In this document: in pieces, positions 47,909 through 62,470 of the stretch | How positions within the stretch are numbered: the first letter of the stretch is position 1 | Layout of the letters: each line of letters opens with the position of its first letter | Assembly: GCA_030248215.1 (NCBI GenBank) | Contig: JASANG010000605.1 | Span: forward strand, 1-64,000 | Reading direction: 5' to 3' | Source: Enoplolaimus lenunculus | Taxonomy: Eukaryota > Nematoda > Enoplea > Enoplida > Thoracostomopsidae | Length of the DNA: 64,000 nucleotides | The notes under the pieces: model-generated | Seen by the model: the letters and a program-made list of their open reading frames with translations, nothing else | Told to the model about the DNA's origin: nothing | Databases searched by the model: none | Position numbers and translations under genes: made by a program

Positions 47909-48321
47909 CGTGAACTTAGATATATTCGAGAGGTATCCGTTTTGGCCATACCACCTGTTATTTCAACTTATCTTTGACGCAACGTTGGTTTGTAAACAGC
48001 AGATTATGTTTACGATACAGGCGTCGCGTGAAATGAGCAGCAAGCACGAAATTACGTATATGGTGCCCCACACCGTACTTACAGTCACATTTCTATATAT
48101 TATGGTTGTCATTGGTAACAGCAAAACGTCGGTATTTTGTCACAATTATCTCGCTGATACGGTAAGGTTTCGTGTCGTGCGTTTTGAACTGTAAAATTTA
48201 CTCCGATTTCTAGTGAAATGATACCTTGCTATCTACAAATCTCTCTGTTTAAATTTTTAGTTGTAAGAAAACTTCTATCGAGTTTTTGTGTTCAATAAGA
48301 ACAATTACTATGTTACTTTCA

Positions 48322-48468
48322 GTACCGTAGCAGTATTAAGCATATATTTAAGTCTAAGCGACAGCATAAAGTTAACCTTATAATTAAGCTTAGACCTAAG
48401 CCTAAGCGAAAAACAGTCTACAGCATTAAGCTTGCTCTACTGTAGTCCCGCGAAAAACGGCATGACCC
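48322..48468 (+). repeat. Partial telomere-like MITE copy
   Basis: GTAGCAGTATTAAGCATATA, then CTTAGACCTAAGCCTAAGC and GTCTACAGCATTAAGCTT follow the family order; the ends are degraded. Confidence 0.55.
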
Positions 48469-48656
48469 TCAAAGTAACATACACCAATAAAAGATAAGAT
48501 TACACAGTTTATTGTGTAAATGTTTCCGGAGCAAAACGGAAACTCCTTTGGCTGCGTAAATTACGATTTTTATCGTTTCTAATGATTTTTATCGATTTAT
48601 ATTGCTCTAGTTTTTGTAGTACGGTAGTACAGAAAAAACCGCCTTTGTATATAAAG

Positions 48657-48858
48657 CAGGGCGTGAACAGTAGTATAAGCATATTCCTAAGCCTAAGCCT
48701 AATCCTAAGCCTAAACCTAAGCGTAAGGATAAGCCTATTTCTAAGCCTAAGTTTAAGCCTAAGCCTAAGCGTAAGCCTAAGCCTAAGCAAAAAAGTTTAG
48801 TCTAAAACTTCAACTGACACTATTACAGCCCCGCAAGAAAACAATTCGGCCCTGTTCT
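48657..48858 (+). repeat. Telomere-like MITE, copy with the longest array
   Basis: Termini CAGGGCGTGAACAG and CGGCCCTGTTC. It holds the longest stretch of AAGCCT hexamers of the family, about 15 imperfect units between 48685 and 48790, then AAAAAAGTTTAGTCTAAAAC and the conserved tail. Confidence 0.8.
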
Positions 48859-50574
48859 ATACATGGGCAGAGAAAACAAATGTTAATTAAAAACTTCTGA
48901 ACTCTATAACAGGTAACATGTTTTTTGATCCAAATGTTCCGCTTTCGAAATAAGTTTGACGATAACGATAACCTATTGATTATGTGAAGCAAAAACATGT
49001 TAGTTATACCCAAAAATACCGAATTGAGGATAGATTTGGTAACCTTCGAATTACTGATTGGTGAGCTTCAAAATTTATCACATTTTTCAGATTTTAATTG
49101 CACTATTTCAGAGCAAAATTTCGGATCTTCAACGGCAGGATTTCGCGAGCTACAAAACGTCTCACTAACTGGTGATAGGTGCTAATACATACGAAAATAA
49201 GTACCCTCGCTGGCATCTGAATGATAGTCACGGGTGCTGTGAGGTTCAAGTAGGTGCAGCTTCACCCCCTACGTTTACCAAAAAAGTTTTATTGATAGGT
49301 ATGCAGAATAAAAATTTGCGAAATTGCACATGCAAGCTGGTTTATCTAAAATGTTTTCCTTAGTCCAGTCTTACACACCCCCAATCCAAGCGTCGTCAAT
49401 AATATCACGTCGGGTCCGTAACGAGAGGGAGAACAGAGAACCTCAACTCCCCTAGAACAATTTTGTCTCCTTTACAAATTTTCAACCTTACTTGTAAATT
49501 ATCGAAAACACTTGTGTGCCCCTCCTAAAAAATTTTAGCCTCCCTAGCAAGGTGCGCTGGCTACGGGCTTACGCAGGACGTTCTGATCCAAACTTAACCG
49601 TCTCGTACTTCGAAACGGATTTGTTCAGATTCAAAAACAATCAAGAAAAGCACATGCAGTGAATTTTGCACTCTTGCCAACAAAGCTGACTATAATATAC
49701 ATTACGTCGGCCAGCAAGTTTTGTTGGAAACATAAAATGGTTATTCTAAGTCTGTTCCGCTTGGCATGAAAAACGTCGAGGTTTCAAATGACACACTTCC
49801 TTGCGTATGCCATCAATTAAAGTGTTTTCTTTTGAGTTTCATGACTGTTTTTGGCTAAAAACAGTGTTGTGTTTCATGTCTTTTGTTGCGGGCTCCATAC
49901 TTACGTTTTTAACGGAATGATTTTAATGTTTGAGTGTAAACGCAGTGGTTGACAAATTGTGGAACAAGAGCCCTGTGAAAATGCATTTAGAAGAGGAAAA
50001 TAGTTTGGTGTTTAGACAGAGTTGTACGTAATGCCCTGTACTGCACGGTTGTTTCTATAAAGGGCCCGGCGTTGAAGAACAAGAACAATTACAAAAACTC
50101 CACTGCATCCAAAAGTAAACTTTGTTCAAAGTTTGAATAAAAATGCGTCTTTCTTTTAGAGGTGGATCTAAAAATTTCTGACAGGGGGGGCGGGCTGGCA
50201 AATGTTATGATGCGTAAAATTGTAAGGTAAGGAACGCACCATTTCATCACCAAAAAAATTTAAGTGAAAAATTGTAAGATAGCGACCTTATAATTTTATC
50301 ACCAGTAAAATTTCAAAGTGGTAAAATGGTAAGGTTTTACCACAAAAAACTTCTGAGGGCAAACATTGTATTTTTTACAAAAATTCTGTGGTGTAAAATA
50401 GCAAGGTAGGTAACCTTATCATTTTATCACAAAAACAATTCTGACGGGAAGGTGGGCGTGCACCTCCTCGCCCTCTTCCCTCTGGATTCGCGTACCTGGC
50501 TTTTCGGGCGGTTTTTTGCTCGTAACTTTTCTCATTGCGTATTTAAGTACAAAACGAACGTATATTTTGACTTA
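48859..50574. other. Intergenic stretch, no gene supported
   Basis: A segment at about 50155-50500 has GGTGGATCTAAAAATTTC at one end, CTCTGGATTCGCGTACCTG at the other and repeated ACCTTATCATTTTATCAC motifs inside, probably another short hAT-like element. The remainder is background. Confidence 0.4.
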
Positions 50575-51011
50575 CTGTATTGACTCGAATAAGAGGGGAG
50601 GGGTAATAAGAGGGGGTCCCCATTTTGAGTCCGAATCAATTGGAATCCGTGTCCCTAATAAGAGTCCGTAAGCGGATAGAGGCCCTAAACCCTGATTAAA
50701 GTCCATAAATGTCAATTAACCCTAATTATAGCGCATAAATGATTCCAGGACCAAATAATTTTTACAAAAGCGTACTTAAATTTTGAAAGTACATTCCTAA
50801 GTATATCCTTGTATTATCGCTCAAGCTATATTGACGCAAGACAAATAAACGTTTAATTCAACGGATAATTGCAGTACCGGATATATATCAGTAACGAAGG
50901 GTAGAGGAGCGTGGGTTAAAATAAATAACAGTCCGTAACCGAATAACAAGGGGGGAACCCTCTTGAGAGGCCAAATAAATATCAGTCCCCCTCTTATTCG
51001 GGTCACTACAG
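50575..51011. mobile_element. Tc1/mariner-like MITE, CGAATAAGAGGGG family
   Basis: Termini CTGTATTGACTCGAATAAGA and TTATTCGGGTCACTACAG flanked by TA on both sides. It is longer than the copy at 43689 by an internal segment at about 50725-50850. Confidence 0.8.
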
Positions 51012-54000
51012 TAAAGGTCAAGCGCATGTACAGGAGCCAATCTAGTGATCGGAACCATTCACCGGAGCCAAGTAAAGCCAAAATTCTCCGTTAGGATTTG
51101 CTACTGAAGTTGTGTCTGGCTTCACGCTCGCTACGCTAGCGTTGTTTCGCTCGTTGTTCTTGGTCCTAGATTGCCCATACATATTGCATTTGGGTATATG
51201 AGTCAACCAAAACACTCCAAACGAAAGCCATGTAATAAAGTTAAGACAACTGTATAGCTAGCTTCTTAAAGTACTCGTATCGTTCGCGAAAATTTCTTGA
51301 ACTGGTATTTACATGGCAAACAATTTGGTCCGGTCAACTCAGCCCCCCCGCAGCAAAAATTAAACCTTCCTTTATAAAAGTAACCCGAACGGTTGACGTC
51401 GGACGAAACTAGGGGATAAAATCAAGATCAACCGCGGTTCCTTCCGCCAAAAATCCTTGTTTCACCAGTGCTAAAGAGCTTGGAAGCAACCCTAAATCAA
51501 GACCCTGGAACTAGAATTCCAGGATTAAGCAAAGAAACAAATATCAAGTTTTTACGTAGTTGTTTGAACAAATCCACTGCGATCGCTCGGAAAAACTTTA
51601 TAATGAGGTTAGTGCCGTCTCGAAATGAAATCGTCGCTACGTCTATTCTTAGAATCGCGTTCAGGTAAATAAACTGTATCTATATGCCAACAATTCATTT
51701 GAATTTAATTCAAAACATAATTAAAAATATCTAACAGTAATTTAGGTATACAACAGTCCTGTTCGTGACAGAAATGAAACGATCTACGGGATTTAATAAC
51801 GCTTCAGATTTGAACATTGGCTATCAAGCGGTATCGATATTTTTATTGGCTGTAGAAAAATTAATCGAAATTTTGCGCATGCGTTTAACATATCACCAAA
51901 CAGGTCGTGCAAACAGATGTTTAGCCTTAGCCATTTAATTTTTAGCCATTTATGAGAAATTAGTGTTTTATATACCTTAGCTACTCAGAGCAGATAAGCA
52001 GAGAGGGATATTGTGCTTCCAATTCCCAATGACAGCCTTGCACATGAATAAGCTTAGATCGAACTTTGGTTGTCGATTTAGTCAGAAACTGAAACCGAAC
52101 CTATAATCGAAACAGGTTATCTAAAATACAACATAGCACCATGTGTCCAATGTTAATACGCTAACTGCTATTCCATTGTCCCGGACATTAACAGGAGTAC
52201 ACACAGCGAATATAATTGGGATAGTGCGACAGTTGGAACAGCAGGAGCAGTTGGGACAACAGGAGTCGTTGTAATCCAGCATCTAAACCTACTCTTTTAT
52301 ACACAGACTAGAAACTTGGACGCCCCTTAAAGTAACATGGGCTTGACTTATCATAGACCCAAATTTTCATAGGCTAAATTTTATGACGATCTTTCATGCA
52401 GTTTTTCGCACTTTTCGATATTAAAAAGTATTCAAAAAAATGAATAAACATACACCAAACTTCCCTCTTCAGCTAATGGGATCCATTCTCATTCGGAACA
52501 AAAACCTGTAACATACAAAACACTAAATAGAGCATATTTATTCCAAATTTTAAATATCAAACCGCAAAATGGTCAAATTTTCATCAGAATTTTAAACAAT
52601 TTCAAAAGTTTAAATTTATTGCGTTTCATCAAAGATATACCATTAGGCTTGGGAGATGGTAGCCCCGATATTATTAGCGTCACTTGAGTTTGGCTGTTTA
52701 AGTGGGCGGCAAACCTTTGAATGGAAAGTACCAGTGCCCCTAATACACTGCATATTTAGACGTTCTGTTGCAGACTGTTCTTTGTATATTTTCCCATATT
52801 TCAGTCGTGTGAGGGGAAGTAAATAGTTGTCTCTGTTAATTATACATATTTGATTGCTCACACGTCACCAAGAGCACAGATATATATGCGCTCCTGGTTT
52901 ATTGCTGTCTAGGGACATGGAAACGACCTGTATTGTAGCATGGTCCGCGCTATCCATGTAATATTTTACGCGCGAGCGTAAACCGAGACAGATAATTTTC
53001 GAGCCTACATGAACGTGCCGTATTTCTTGTAACATTTCTTGTGAGGATAAATCCCTTATGGTTCATATTTGCAAACAAGGCTATTAGCGATAAGTTCGAC
53101 ACGATATCCTGCATTTTTCTTTAAGAAACGGCTGAATTTAAGTGTTTTTCAGAAAACACCGTTGTCACGTCCGTAGCTAGCTCAACGTGCAAGGTAGCAA
53201 AACATAGTACTTGGGAGGCATGCGATTAATTTCACAAGATATAAGCGGGGTTCGATGTTTCCGAGGGGGATAAAAGTTATTCTAGGTAAAGGTAATTGAT
53301 CCGTTTCTGGGACGCTTCTGGTTACGGGCCACTGTTTGCGTTGATAAGTCTTATTATTAGTCAAAAATTTCGCCCATCCTTACTTGTCATATTCCCTCGT
53401 AAATGTAGATAGCATTCATATTCGTTTACGTTGTAACCGACAACAAAAGCTTTGTTGGCTGTCACCTTCCTTCATCATCATCATCATTATTATTATTGGT
53501 ATAGTAGAAACACTCAGTATGAACACTCAAGTACGTATGTACAGGGTACATTGTTCGTTTCTTATTAAACCTGTCTTTTACACATGTATACATCAGGGCT
53601 GTAAAAGCAGGTGTGATAAAACAGATCTATTCCGCCGGGATTGCTGCAAAGGCTCAAAAAATGAAGTTTCAGGCTTTTTACGATCGCTCTATGTTCGTTT
53701 ACAAATAGTTTTAGACCTAGTGTTCCCTCCCTAGGTCCGCAGCCACCTCGCTTTGCTGGGGGGCTATAAGTTTTTCAGGAGGCGCATTCAAGGGTTTTTA
53801 ATGACTTGCGTGCAAAGTTGAAAATATTCCAGTGGGGGGCAAAATTTTTGCACGAGGGGCTGATCCCCCCGGCCTCCCTTGGCTACAGGCCCGAAAGGCT
53901 ACGCCTCTGGTACACATACACATGTTTGTTAGCATACGGTTTTTTGGTTTTTTTCTATTCGTAACTCTGACGTGCGCCATTTACAGCTTAAACATTGAGA

Positions 54001-56377
54001 CTATAACTATCGCGTTTTGATTTTTCAATTTAGATTTGTCGTCTAGTCTGAGTTATAAATACTTTGGTGAAATACATACCTGAGCCGAGTGAGAAATTGT
54101 AGCTTTTCGTCAGCTCGACCGTGCTACATTACTGTGCAAAACTAATTACGTTCTGTCATTTTTTTCAACATTTTTCACTGTGCTCTGAAAAGTTTTATGA
54201 GTTAGACGCCGTATTCCCAACTGGACACGGGTATGCTCTCTCCCGTCAAGCCCAAGCCGAAGTTAATCTCGAAAACTATAGAGAAAATGAATTAAATTCA
54301 GCGAGTACATTTGGATTCGCTGAGTTTTAGCATTAAAAAGTGTGTTTTATTTTGTACTAAACTGTAGTTTTTACGATTTGAGGTTGTGAATATTAGGATC
54401 ACAAGTGTATTTTATACAGTGCCTTCGGAAGCAATTCCCAAACCCCCTTAACCTGCCGATTGTCTTACCCATCTTGGCAAACTGAGAATTTTTTGGCGGA
54501 CCATAAACTTATACAGCTGTGAAACCGTTTTTTTGGGTCACCCTCAGTCCTCAGACCTGTTCGGGGGTAGGGCAGCTGTCCCACGTAATGGCAGCCTTGG
54601 TTGTGTATTTTTAGTTTGATTTTTGGTTAAGCAGCCAACGTGGTGTTAGGAAAGCACGGTTACATGTACATCCCTCCTCACCTTGTTTAACATTGATTTC
54701 TGGCTGAATATCAAACGGCTTATTGTATATGATGCTCGCATTAGCAACTTAAACGCACACAAATACTACTTGTTCGGTATGACACAACACAACTTTGGCA
54801 AAAGAAGTTTTCCAAAAGCAACTGACTCCAGGCGCGTCATGCGTTGCGGTAAATCAGGCCCCTAGCCAGGTCACCTTGATAGGTGGTCAATCATTTTTAG
54901 GAGGGGCACAGAAAGGTTTTCGACGACTTACAAGCGAACTTGAAAATTTTCTAGTGGGGTGGATAAAGTTTTTCCAGGGGGGACTGAGCCCCGCTCACCC
55001 TCTTTGGCTACGGGATCGCAGTAGTTTATACACCGATAATTTAACAAAAAATATTGACTTCACCCGTATAAAGGGTGTTATAACAGTGATGTTTGAAGTA
55101 TTGTTTTGGATTTGCTGAAGGAAATGTAGGTTTTGGGGCTGACAAATTTGTTGGTGGTCAATCCTCCTAGCCGCCCGCAATACATCCCTCGTTAGAGTAT
55201 ATTATACTCTCAGATCAAAGGCCACGGGTGTCAACTTAATGCTAAGCATAGTCTAAGCTAGCAAAACTGGTTGTATGTTCAGCGTTTAAACGCTGATAAT
55301 TTAATAAAACGCAAACAAACTTTTGTACTGTAATTTAGACATCGTAATCGTTACAAGCCCATAAGCAACACAACACGTTGGTGTAACAGGTGAGCAAAAA
55401 AATTTTACTGACAGCATGACGGGTATTTTGTTGTATTTTACAAGCGAAGACAAAAATGTTTTCCGGGGAAGGTCAAAATTTTTTTCATGGGGATGTACCC
55501 GACTGATCCCCGTCTTGTTATTGGTACGAAATGTTAAACTTTACAGTACGTTTTGTGTTTTGACCGATTTAAAAAAGCAACAGTGTGACACGTTAGACCA
55601 CTTAGTGCAAATCGTCGTGACATAATCATCGAATTCTAAATATCTACAAACTGAAAAATTCATTTCGAATATCGAATGACCGTATTTTCGATTGCTTTTG
55701 TTTTATAAAAGTTGGTAAAATTTAAAATATGGCAATCAAAATTCAGCGCCACAGCTACGTGGGGCAGCGACCTCTCTTACAGACATCTTCACCTGCAGGA
55801 ACAAAAACTACAGTATTTTCGAGTGTCTGTGAACGGAACATGTATTTTGAAATTTTGTCAGTTTGTGTGGCATTATTTTTAGGAATCGAATCAGAGTTGG
55901 TTTCTCTCAAAGTTGGCGTCAAGATTTTGATTGCCAGTTTTTTACCCATAACCAAGTTCTGGCACTAAATCGTGTTAAATATATACTGCGAAATCAGCTG
56001 TTGTACGCTTCTCTTCACATACTTAGGCTAATAGACTCTGGCTCAGGGTTAGGATCAGGATTGCGAAAAAGATTACCTAAAAGATCAGGCCTAAGCCAAA
56101 GGCATTGCCTTTGACTGAGCCTGAGCCTTAACCCTAAATACGTGGGAAAGTGTACGAGAACAGCTGAATTTTTCTATATTGTGTATATAATAATAATTGA
56201 CCCTAAGCGATTTACCCACGAGGTATCCACGGATACTTACGGGTAGTGTCTGCCTGTGGGGTCAGATATTACATACAAAAGTTTTCAACCTAAAACACCT
56301 GCTCAGTACTTGTATATTTTCAACTGTAATTACTATGGTTTCAGCTTTATCAGCCATAATTGACCGATTTCGTAATC
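51012..56377. other. Intergenic stretch upstream of the MADD-like gene
   Basis: No full gene is supported. An exon-like frame at 54179-54330 is listed separately. Around 53740-53910 and 54870-55010 are two diverged segments with GGGGGCTATAAGTTTTTC-type and GGGGCACAGAAAGGTTTTCG-type motifs that look like remnants of one element family. Imperfect CCTAAG/GGCTTA runs occur at about 56020-56135. Confidence 0.4.
54179..54330 (+). other. Exon-like open segment, gene unknown
   Basis: After a pyrimidine-rich stretch ending in AAAAG, about 46 codons read coding-like sequence (FYELDAVFPTGHGYALSR, then ENYRENELNSASTFGFAEF) to a TAG. The composition, with Glu, Asn and Ala mixed and no simple bias, resembles a terminal exon. 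No upstream exons were found and no family is recognised. Confidence 0.25.
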
Positions 56378-59300
56378 ATGTCTACTAATTGCCCTCGGTT
56401 AATTGATTATATTGTAATTGTTGGTACTCGGCATCCAGGACTATCTCGTGGATCTCAAAGCCTAAAGTAAGTTTAGCAAAATTTTCAGCTTCACAGCGTC
56501 GATCTGTCTGTATTGATTGTTGTCAGCGAAAGGCGTTCGCGTATTGAACAATCATTTAAACAGTTTCGTAATTATTTCCTAAAATCCACTATGTTAGTAG
56601 TTTTTTTTTGCAGAGCCGAACCCATCTAAATGCTTAGGTGGCTTTACCAACAATCTAAATGCTAAGGTAGGTCATTAAAACTAAATGTGGACTTGCATTG
56701 TTTCTCGTTTAAAACACTGTTTCCCTATTGTCAGCAAGTCAAAATTAATTTAGTTATGCGCCTAAAACTACAAAGTATATAGTAACTTTGCCAAAACCGG
56801 CTGGAATATCGATCGCTTTTAAGTTAGACTAGTTTATTCTTCGGTAAAGCAACAAAATCCATCAGTGCCACTTCTATGGTATCAAAGGCCCCCAAAACTG
56901 TGAGATGGGTAGCCTTGTCAAGTATCACCCTATGACGTAGCAGTTGATCCAAAACTGTGAGATGGGTAGCCTTCTCAAGTATCACCCTATGACGTAGCAG
57001 TTGATCCAAAACTGTAAGATGGGTACCCTGGTCAAGTATCACCCTATGACGTAGTAGTTGATCCAAAACTGTGAGATGGGTACCCTTGTCAAGTATCACC
57101 CTATGACGTAGCAGTTGATCCAAAACTGTGAGATGGGTACCCTTGTCAAGTATCACCCTATGACGTAGCAGTTGATCCAAAACTGTGAGATGGGTACCCT
57201 TGTCAAGTATCACCCTATCACGTAGCAGTTAATCCAAAAACGGGGGACACATACGCTGTTGCGCAATAAAAGTAAAAGAAACTTTGCGAGCGAACCGAGC
57301 CAGAAGCCAAACAAGCATGAATTGTAGATTGCTAAAACTGAATTGCGTCGAAGGTTTATATTTTTTGAACTCGTTACTCATGCATGTCGGAACGGTTTTA
57401 CCGGGACCGTAAGCACCGCCTCCCTAGCGGGTATTGGATGTGGTAGCCGCTGAACTGTGTTCTGTTTCATCTTGTGTTGAGATATGCATACTCCTGCGTA
57501 ATTAGGACTTCTAGTTACTAGTTTTGAAGCAAAATGTTTTATACAGCGAATTGAAACAAAAAATGAAAAAAGTCAAAGAATTCATGCCCGACTTACAAGC
57601 CACCCGGAAAAAACTCTACGGACCGCCGCTGGCATGGGCTTTCGTTTAACATATTTCCAACTATCAAACATAATCACTTCAAAAAGAACAATTTTTCAAC
57701 AATGATGAGACTAAACACCAGATGGAGATATGTTTGTTTTTTAAAATAAGAGCGTGCGTGGGATTTCATTTCAAGAAGTTATAGCTTTGTTTAAGCGTTC
57801 TTTTGCAAGCGAACACAACGATTGTTCTGGTCTCCTGAGAACATTCGGTGAGGTTATATATCTCACTGTTTCTTCTCATGTATATAATTCCCCGTGCTCA
57901 AACATATTCGGTTCTTATATTTACCTCCAACGGTTTTCAAAATTTTTACAGTTTGGCATACCTTGGACTTTAGGATTAGGCCTAGGCATATGCTTGGATG
58001 GTAAACTAGGTGCATCCAGAGGTAAAACAACCGGAAGCAGAACTGGAGCCGGAAACAGAACTGGAGCCAGGAAGTATAAAACCGAGTTTTCTACTAAAGC
58101 CGGATAGTAAAAAAATACAAGATTTGTCTACCAGAACTCAAACTCCAACTCCGCTTGCACCCTGATGGGAAACTGTACAAAAACCAAATATTCAATCTGT
58201 ATTATATTTCTAGCACCAAACCCAATCACGATCTAATTCAACAACGTCAGACTTCGTCCGCGTACGGCGGCGCTGTCCCAGTCCAGAGTGTCACGCAAAT
58301 GCCTGAATTGCTTCGTTGCTATCCGCTCGCTAGCCACGCGGATTTCAAACTTCCATCCGATGTGACATCGTTTTGTCAGCCAGAAGGCACCACAACTTAC
58401 AGTCCACGTTCGTGTCATCACAATTCTGCCACCGTTGCAACAAATCCATCAGTTGTGTCAAAATTTCATCAAGCACAAACCGAAGCGTCAAGTTTCATAT
58501 TTGCACTGACCGATAAAGATTCGAACAAATCTCGATACGGAGTTTGTTTGAATTTTTATCGCCAGTTTTTTATTCAACGCCCGTTGCCCGCAAATGCGCA
58601 GCACCAGTCGGTGGAATCTGGTTGCGTGGGGCTTGCGGCTGAGCCGGGAGGGTCTGCTTTGCTTCAACGACGTCGTGGATCGCTTGGCGCAAGTCCGATG
58701 CCAGCTCGGCGTAACCGACACCGAACCTACTACAGTCTAACCAGCATTTGCCTAATTAGTCATCATCGATATTTTGACGCATTTCGACGCATTTTAGCGG
58801 TACTTAGAAATATAATTGACGCTAGCAACGCGGCGGCCATCGCGGTGCATAACGGTATCCAAAGGTAAAAAGCTTACGTTGTTGTACACTTCCCCACATA
58901 GTTTTCGAAATTTTCGAATTTTGGCATTCCTAAATAAGCTTAGGCTTAGCCTTGGGATCGAGCTTTGGCCTTTCGTTTTCGATTTTGCTTAGATTTAGGC
59001 TTAGTGTTAAGGTTAATAATGAGGGAAAAATGAGTGACTCAACGTCACAAATATTGTATGCAAATTTATTTTACTCTATTTTAAAAAATATTTATAAATT
59101 GGTTCAATTAATCATCAAAGAGTAGTGCAATGAATTGTTACCTATTACGTACAACCATGCATTATTTTTGTGTACAAATGAAATACAAAATGTAAATTTA
59201 CTTGGTTCTAATAGCAAGATCGATCCAGAATCCTTCAAATTCGTTCTTGAATATTGCAGAGACGCTGTATGGTCAATTTTAACTGGACATTGGACCGAAG

Positions 59301-62300
59301 GAATTTCACCATCGTTGACGAACGAACTGAAACAAATTGAAACGTGGATATTTCGACTGCTTTCAACGCCTGTGCCTACTCGTGGCAAGACAAAGCTGCA
59401 GGTAATATTTACAGAGTATAAAATTGAAATGTATTTCAGTTTTTTGTTTCAGATAAACTTTGTCGCAGAATTTCAAATCTTTATAAAATACGTTGAAAAA
59501 GTCAAAAGATGCTGTTGTTGACGTGAAATTTGAACGACATGCGCAAGTTGTTGCAGCAGCGATCGTAATGGACATCTTGATACGACGGTTGCTTTCAAGC
59601 ATCTTTATAATTTGCAACAAATAAGAATTGGTTCTATTTATTGACAGATGTTCATATTTAATTTATGTTCATATTTAATTTATGAAACACCAGCTGGCCC
59701 GCAGCCAGAGTGAGGGTCAAGCTCCCTGTATTATTATCTTGTTACCTGCTGTCTCACGAAGTTACATCTTTTCCATTTGACATCAGTTTAACTCTTTAAC
59801 TCATAAAGTATACCACGAGCAACTAGATACAAGTAATATACGACTAACACAGTCACTGTGAGCAATGTATAACAATTCTAATATATATGCGCAGTGCAAA
59901 ATTTCTACAAGACGTGAGAGCCTCATCGGGCTCGAGTGTCAAGCTTCTATAGCTGAAAGATCGTCGTAAACGCTTCAACCCGAGAGACTGGGGATCGAAT
60001 CTTACCTTTAAGTGACATCTCATATGAAATTGAAAAGGATTAATTTTTAGTGTAAAGCAAATTGCAATAAACATTTGACTGATACGTATCTCTTTCAGCT
60101 ACCGTTATTTTCTGTTGTTAATAGCTAATGTTGGAATGATTATTGTTTTGGCTGTATTTTTGAATTTCTATAATTTGGTAATCCACATCCCTGGTGTACA
60201 ACTTGTGCAATTTATTCTGTTTCAGCTTCATTTGGCTCCCGATGATATTATTGAGTCTTTATTGATTGCTGAGCCAGACTCGACTCGCTTTCGTCTTGCT
60301 GATTACCCGATTCATCTAGTGATTGAGTTGCTCGGGGCGGACGCTGTATGTCGATTGCTTGTGTTCATTATGTTGGAGTGCAAGGTAAAACGGCAAATAC
60401 TGTTATTATCATTTGTCAGTAAGCGACCCGTCCTTATGAAACATTAACGGGCACTTGCTTTTGTGTTCTGGACACCTTTCTACATTTATCAAATTATCAC
60501 TAGTGTGTGGGGAAACTAAACAAGTATATAGTCACTAAATATTTATCAATACCAAGTTAGAAATTAATATTTGGCTTGTGTTGATCGAAATTTTTTTCGT
60601 TTTACACTAGTGAAATTTGGTTTTATGAGAATATTTATGTTATATTCAATTGCTATTCTGTTTTATTTTAGGTGATTATTAGATCGAAAAATTACAACAT
60701 TTTGAGCATGAGCGTTCTTTCATTGATCACCTTTTTGTATCCGCTCGAATATATGTTTCCGGTAATTCCGTTGCTTCCTGTTGTGATGGACAGCGCTGAA
60801 CAGGTAAACTAAAGCTAATTTTCATTTTAATTGATTGCAAAGTATGTAGCATGTTTTTATTCTAGCTTAATATTTGTCTTTTCCGTTTCCCCCCAGCTCG
60901 CGTTTGCCCAACAATGGTTATATTTTACTAATTATTGCATATTTGAGCTTCTCATTACCACTCCTGATGATTACACGCCTAAATTTGAATTTTTGAAAAA
61001 TTCGATTTTTTAAGGTCCAAGTCGCCCCTCGGGACCCAAAACAATTTATTGCCAAAAAATTTAATAAATTATATACCATACGATGCAGGTTGGTGAGCTG
61101 AGTCCATGGTGTTAAATTTTAAAAAATCGAATTTTTTCAAAATTCAAATTTATGCGTAGAATAATCAGGGGAAGTTATGAGAAGCTCAAATATGCAAACA
61201 TTTATAAATCCAACTATTTTTGAGTAAACACGGGCTGGGGGGATAACGGAAAAGACCCATAAATTTATCTAATTTTTTAAATTTGGAATGTTGCAAGAAT
61301 GAACGGCTTGTTCACTTAGAAGAATACGATAACTTGTAATCTAAGACACCCTTATCACTTGTAATTTAGGGTTTTCTCCTTTTTGTTAGCAATATCACAA
61401 AAATAGGCAATTGGGAAATGTTTTATAACTATGTCGAAACTATCCTATACAGCAGCGTGTATACCTGAAGACTTAAGATGCAAAACTGCATCCTGCGAAC
61501 TGAACTTAAAGTAGTAATGCAACTATTACAAGCTGAATACAATATTTCAGCTTTTATTAGCACCAACGCCATACGTTATTGGAGTGCCAACTAGCTTCTT
61601 TCAACACAAACATTTATATCGCCTACCACACGACGTTATATTGGTTGATTTAGATGCCAGCAAGGTAAACGTCTTCCGTTTTGAGCCCGTTACAATGTGT
61701 AGCATAACTGTAACCGGCAATGGACAATTGACAGGGTACCCGCTGGTATCGAAGTTTGTTTTCGTCCGCTAAAAGCACTACCTCTGTAAATGATTGTTTA
61801 ATATTTACGTCGTTTTCACTCGCTGTCGAGAGTTTCCTAACCAAAATTCTACGAGGTACTCAACCGGAGTGTAGAAAACATCCCTTTTAATCACACGTTT
61901 ACGAATAATTTTTAAGTGTTTTTTCAATATCTTGCAAAGTTGAAAAATTCTTACCCAATGTCATCCCTGTAAACACTGTGTTTTTTTCCAGGTGACGTAC
62001 CCTGATGGAATGACACTTCCTCAAATGCCTCAACCGGAGTTTTACGATTTGATGCGAACTTTTCAGCAGGTTAGTATCCTGTAGTTAAAGGATCTGACTG
62101 AATCGTGCTGAGTCCCACCAAGCTTGTTGTGTTTAAAATTTTGCGATACAAACCGGTTGCCAGATGTGTACGATTGCGAATTTACATGCAAGGAAGTTGT
62201 CTGGTATGGATCAGCTTCAGTGCGCTTTAGCGAATGACGCATTAATCTCACAGTCGGTGCATCTGTTTGACACAAAGTCCGTTTATTATTAAACGCAGTA

Positions 62301-62429
62301 GTAGAAGTAGTAGCAGCAGCAGCAGTAGTAGAAGTAGTAGTAGCAGTAGTAGTAGTAGTAGTAGTAGAAGTAGTAGCAGTAGTAGTAGTAGAAGTAGTAG
62401 TAGCAGCAGTAGTAGTAGCAGTAGTAGCA

Positions 62430-62470
<41 letters not shown>

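Noticed and set aside
47910-48194. 94-codon hydrophobic frame beginning at the SINE edge
   Set aside because: It begins with GTG rather than ATG, starts exactly at a repeat boundary, and shows no recognisable family.
56824-57213. 129-codon minus-strand frame with a 19-residue repeat
   Set aside because: It is produced by the 57-bp minisatellite, whose unit length is a multiple of three; it lies in a MADD intron and has no other support.
59930-60020. tRNA-like segment with GATTCGATCCCC
   Set aside because: Only a box-B-like match is present; no box A in the right place and no cloverleaf. It sits in a MADD intron.
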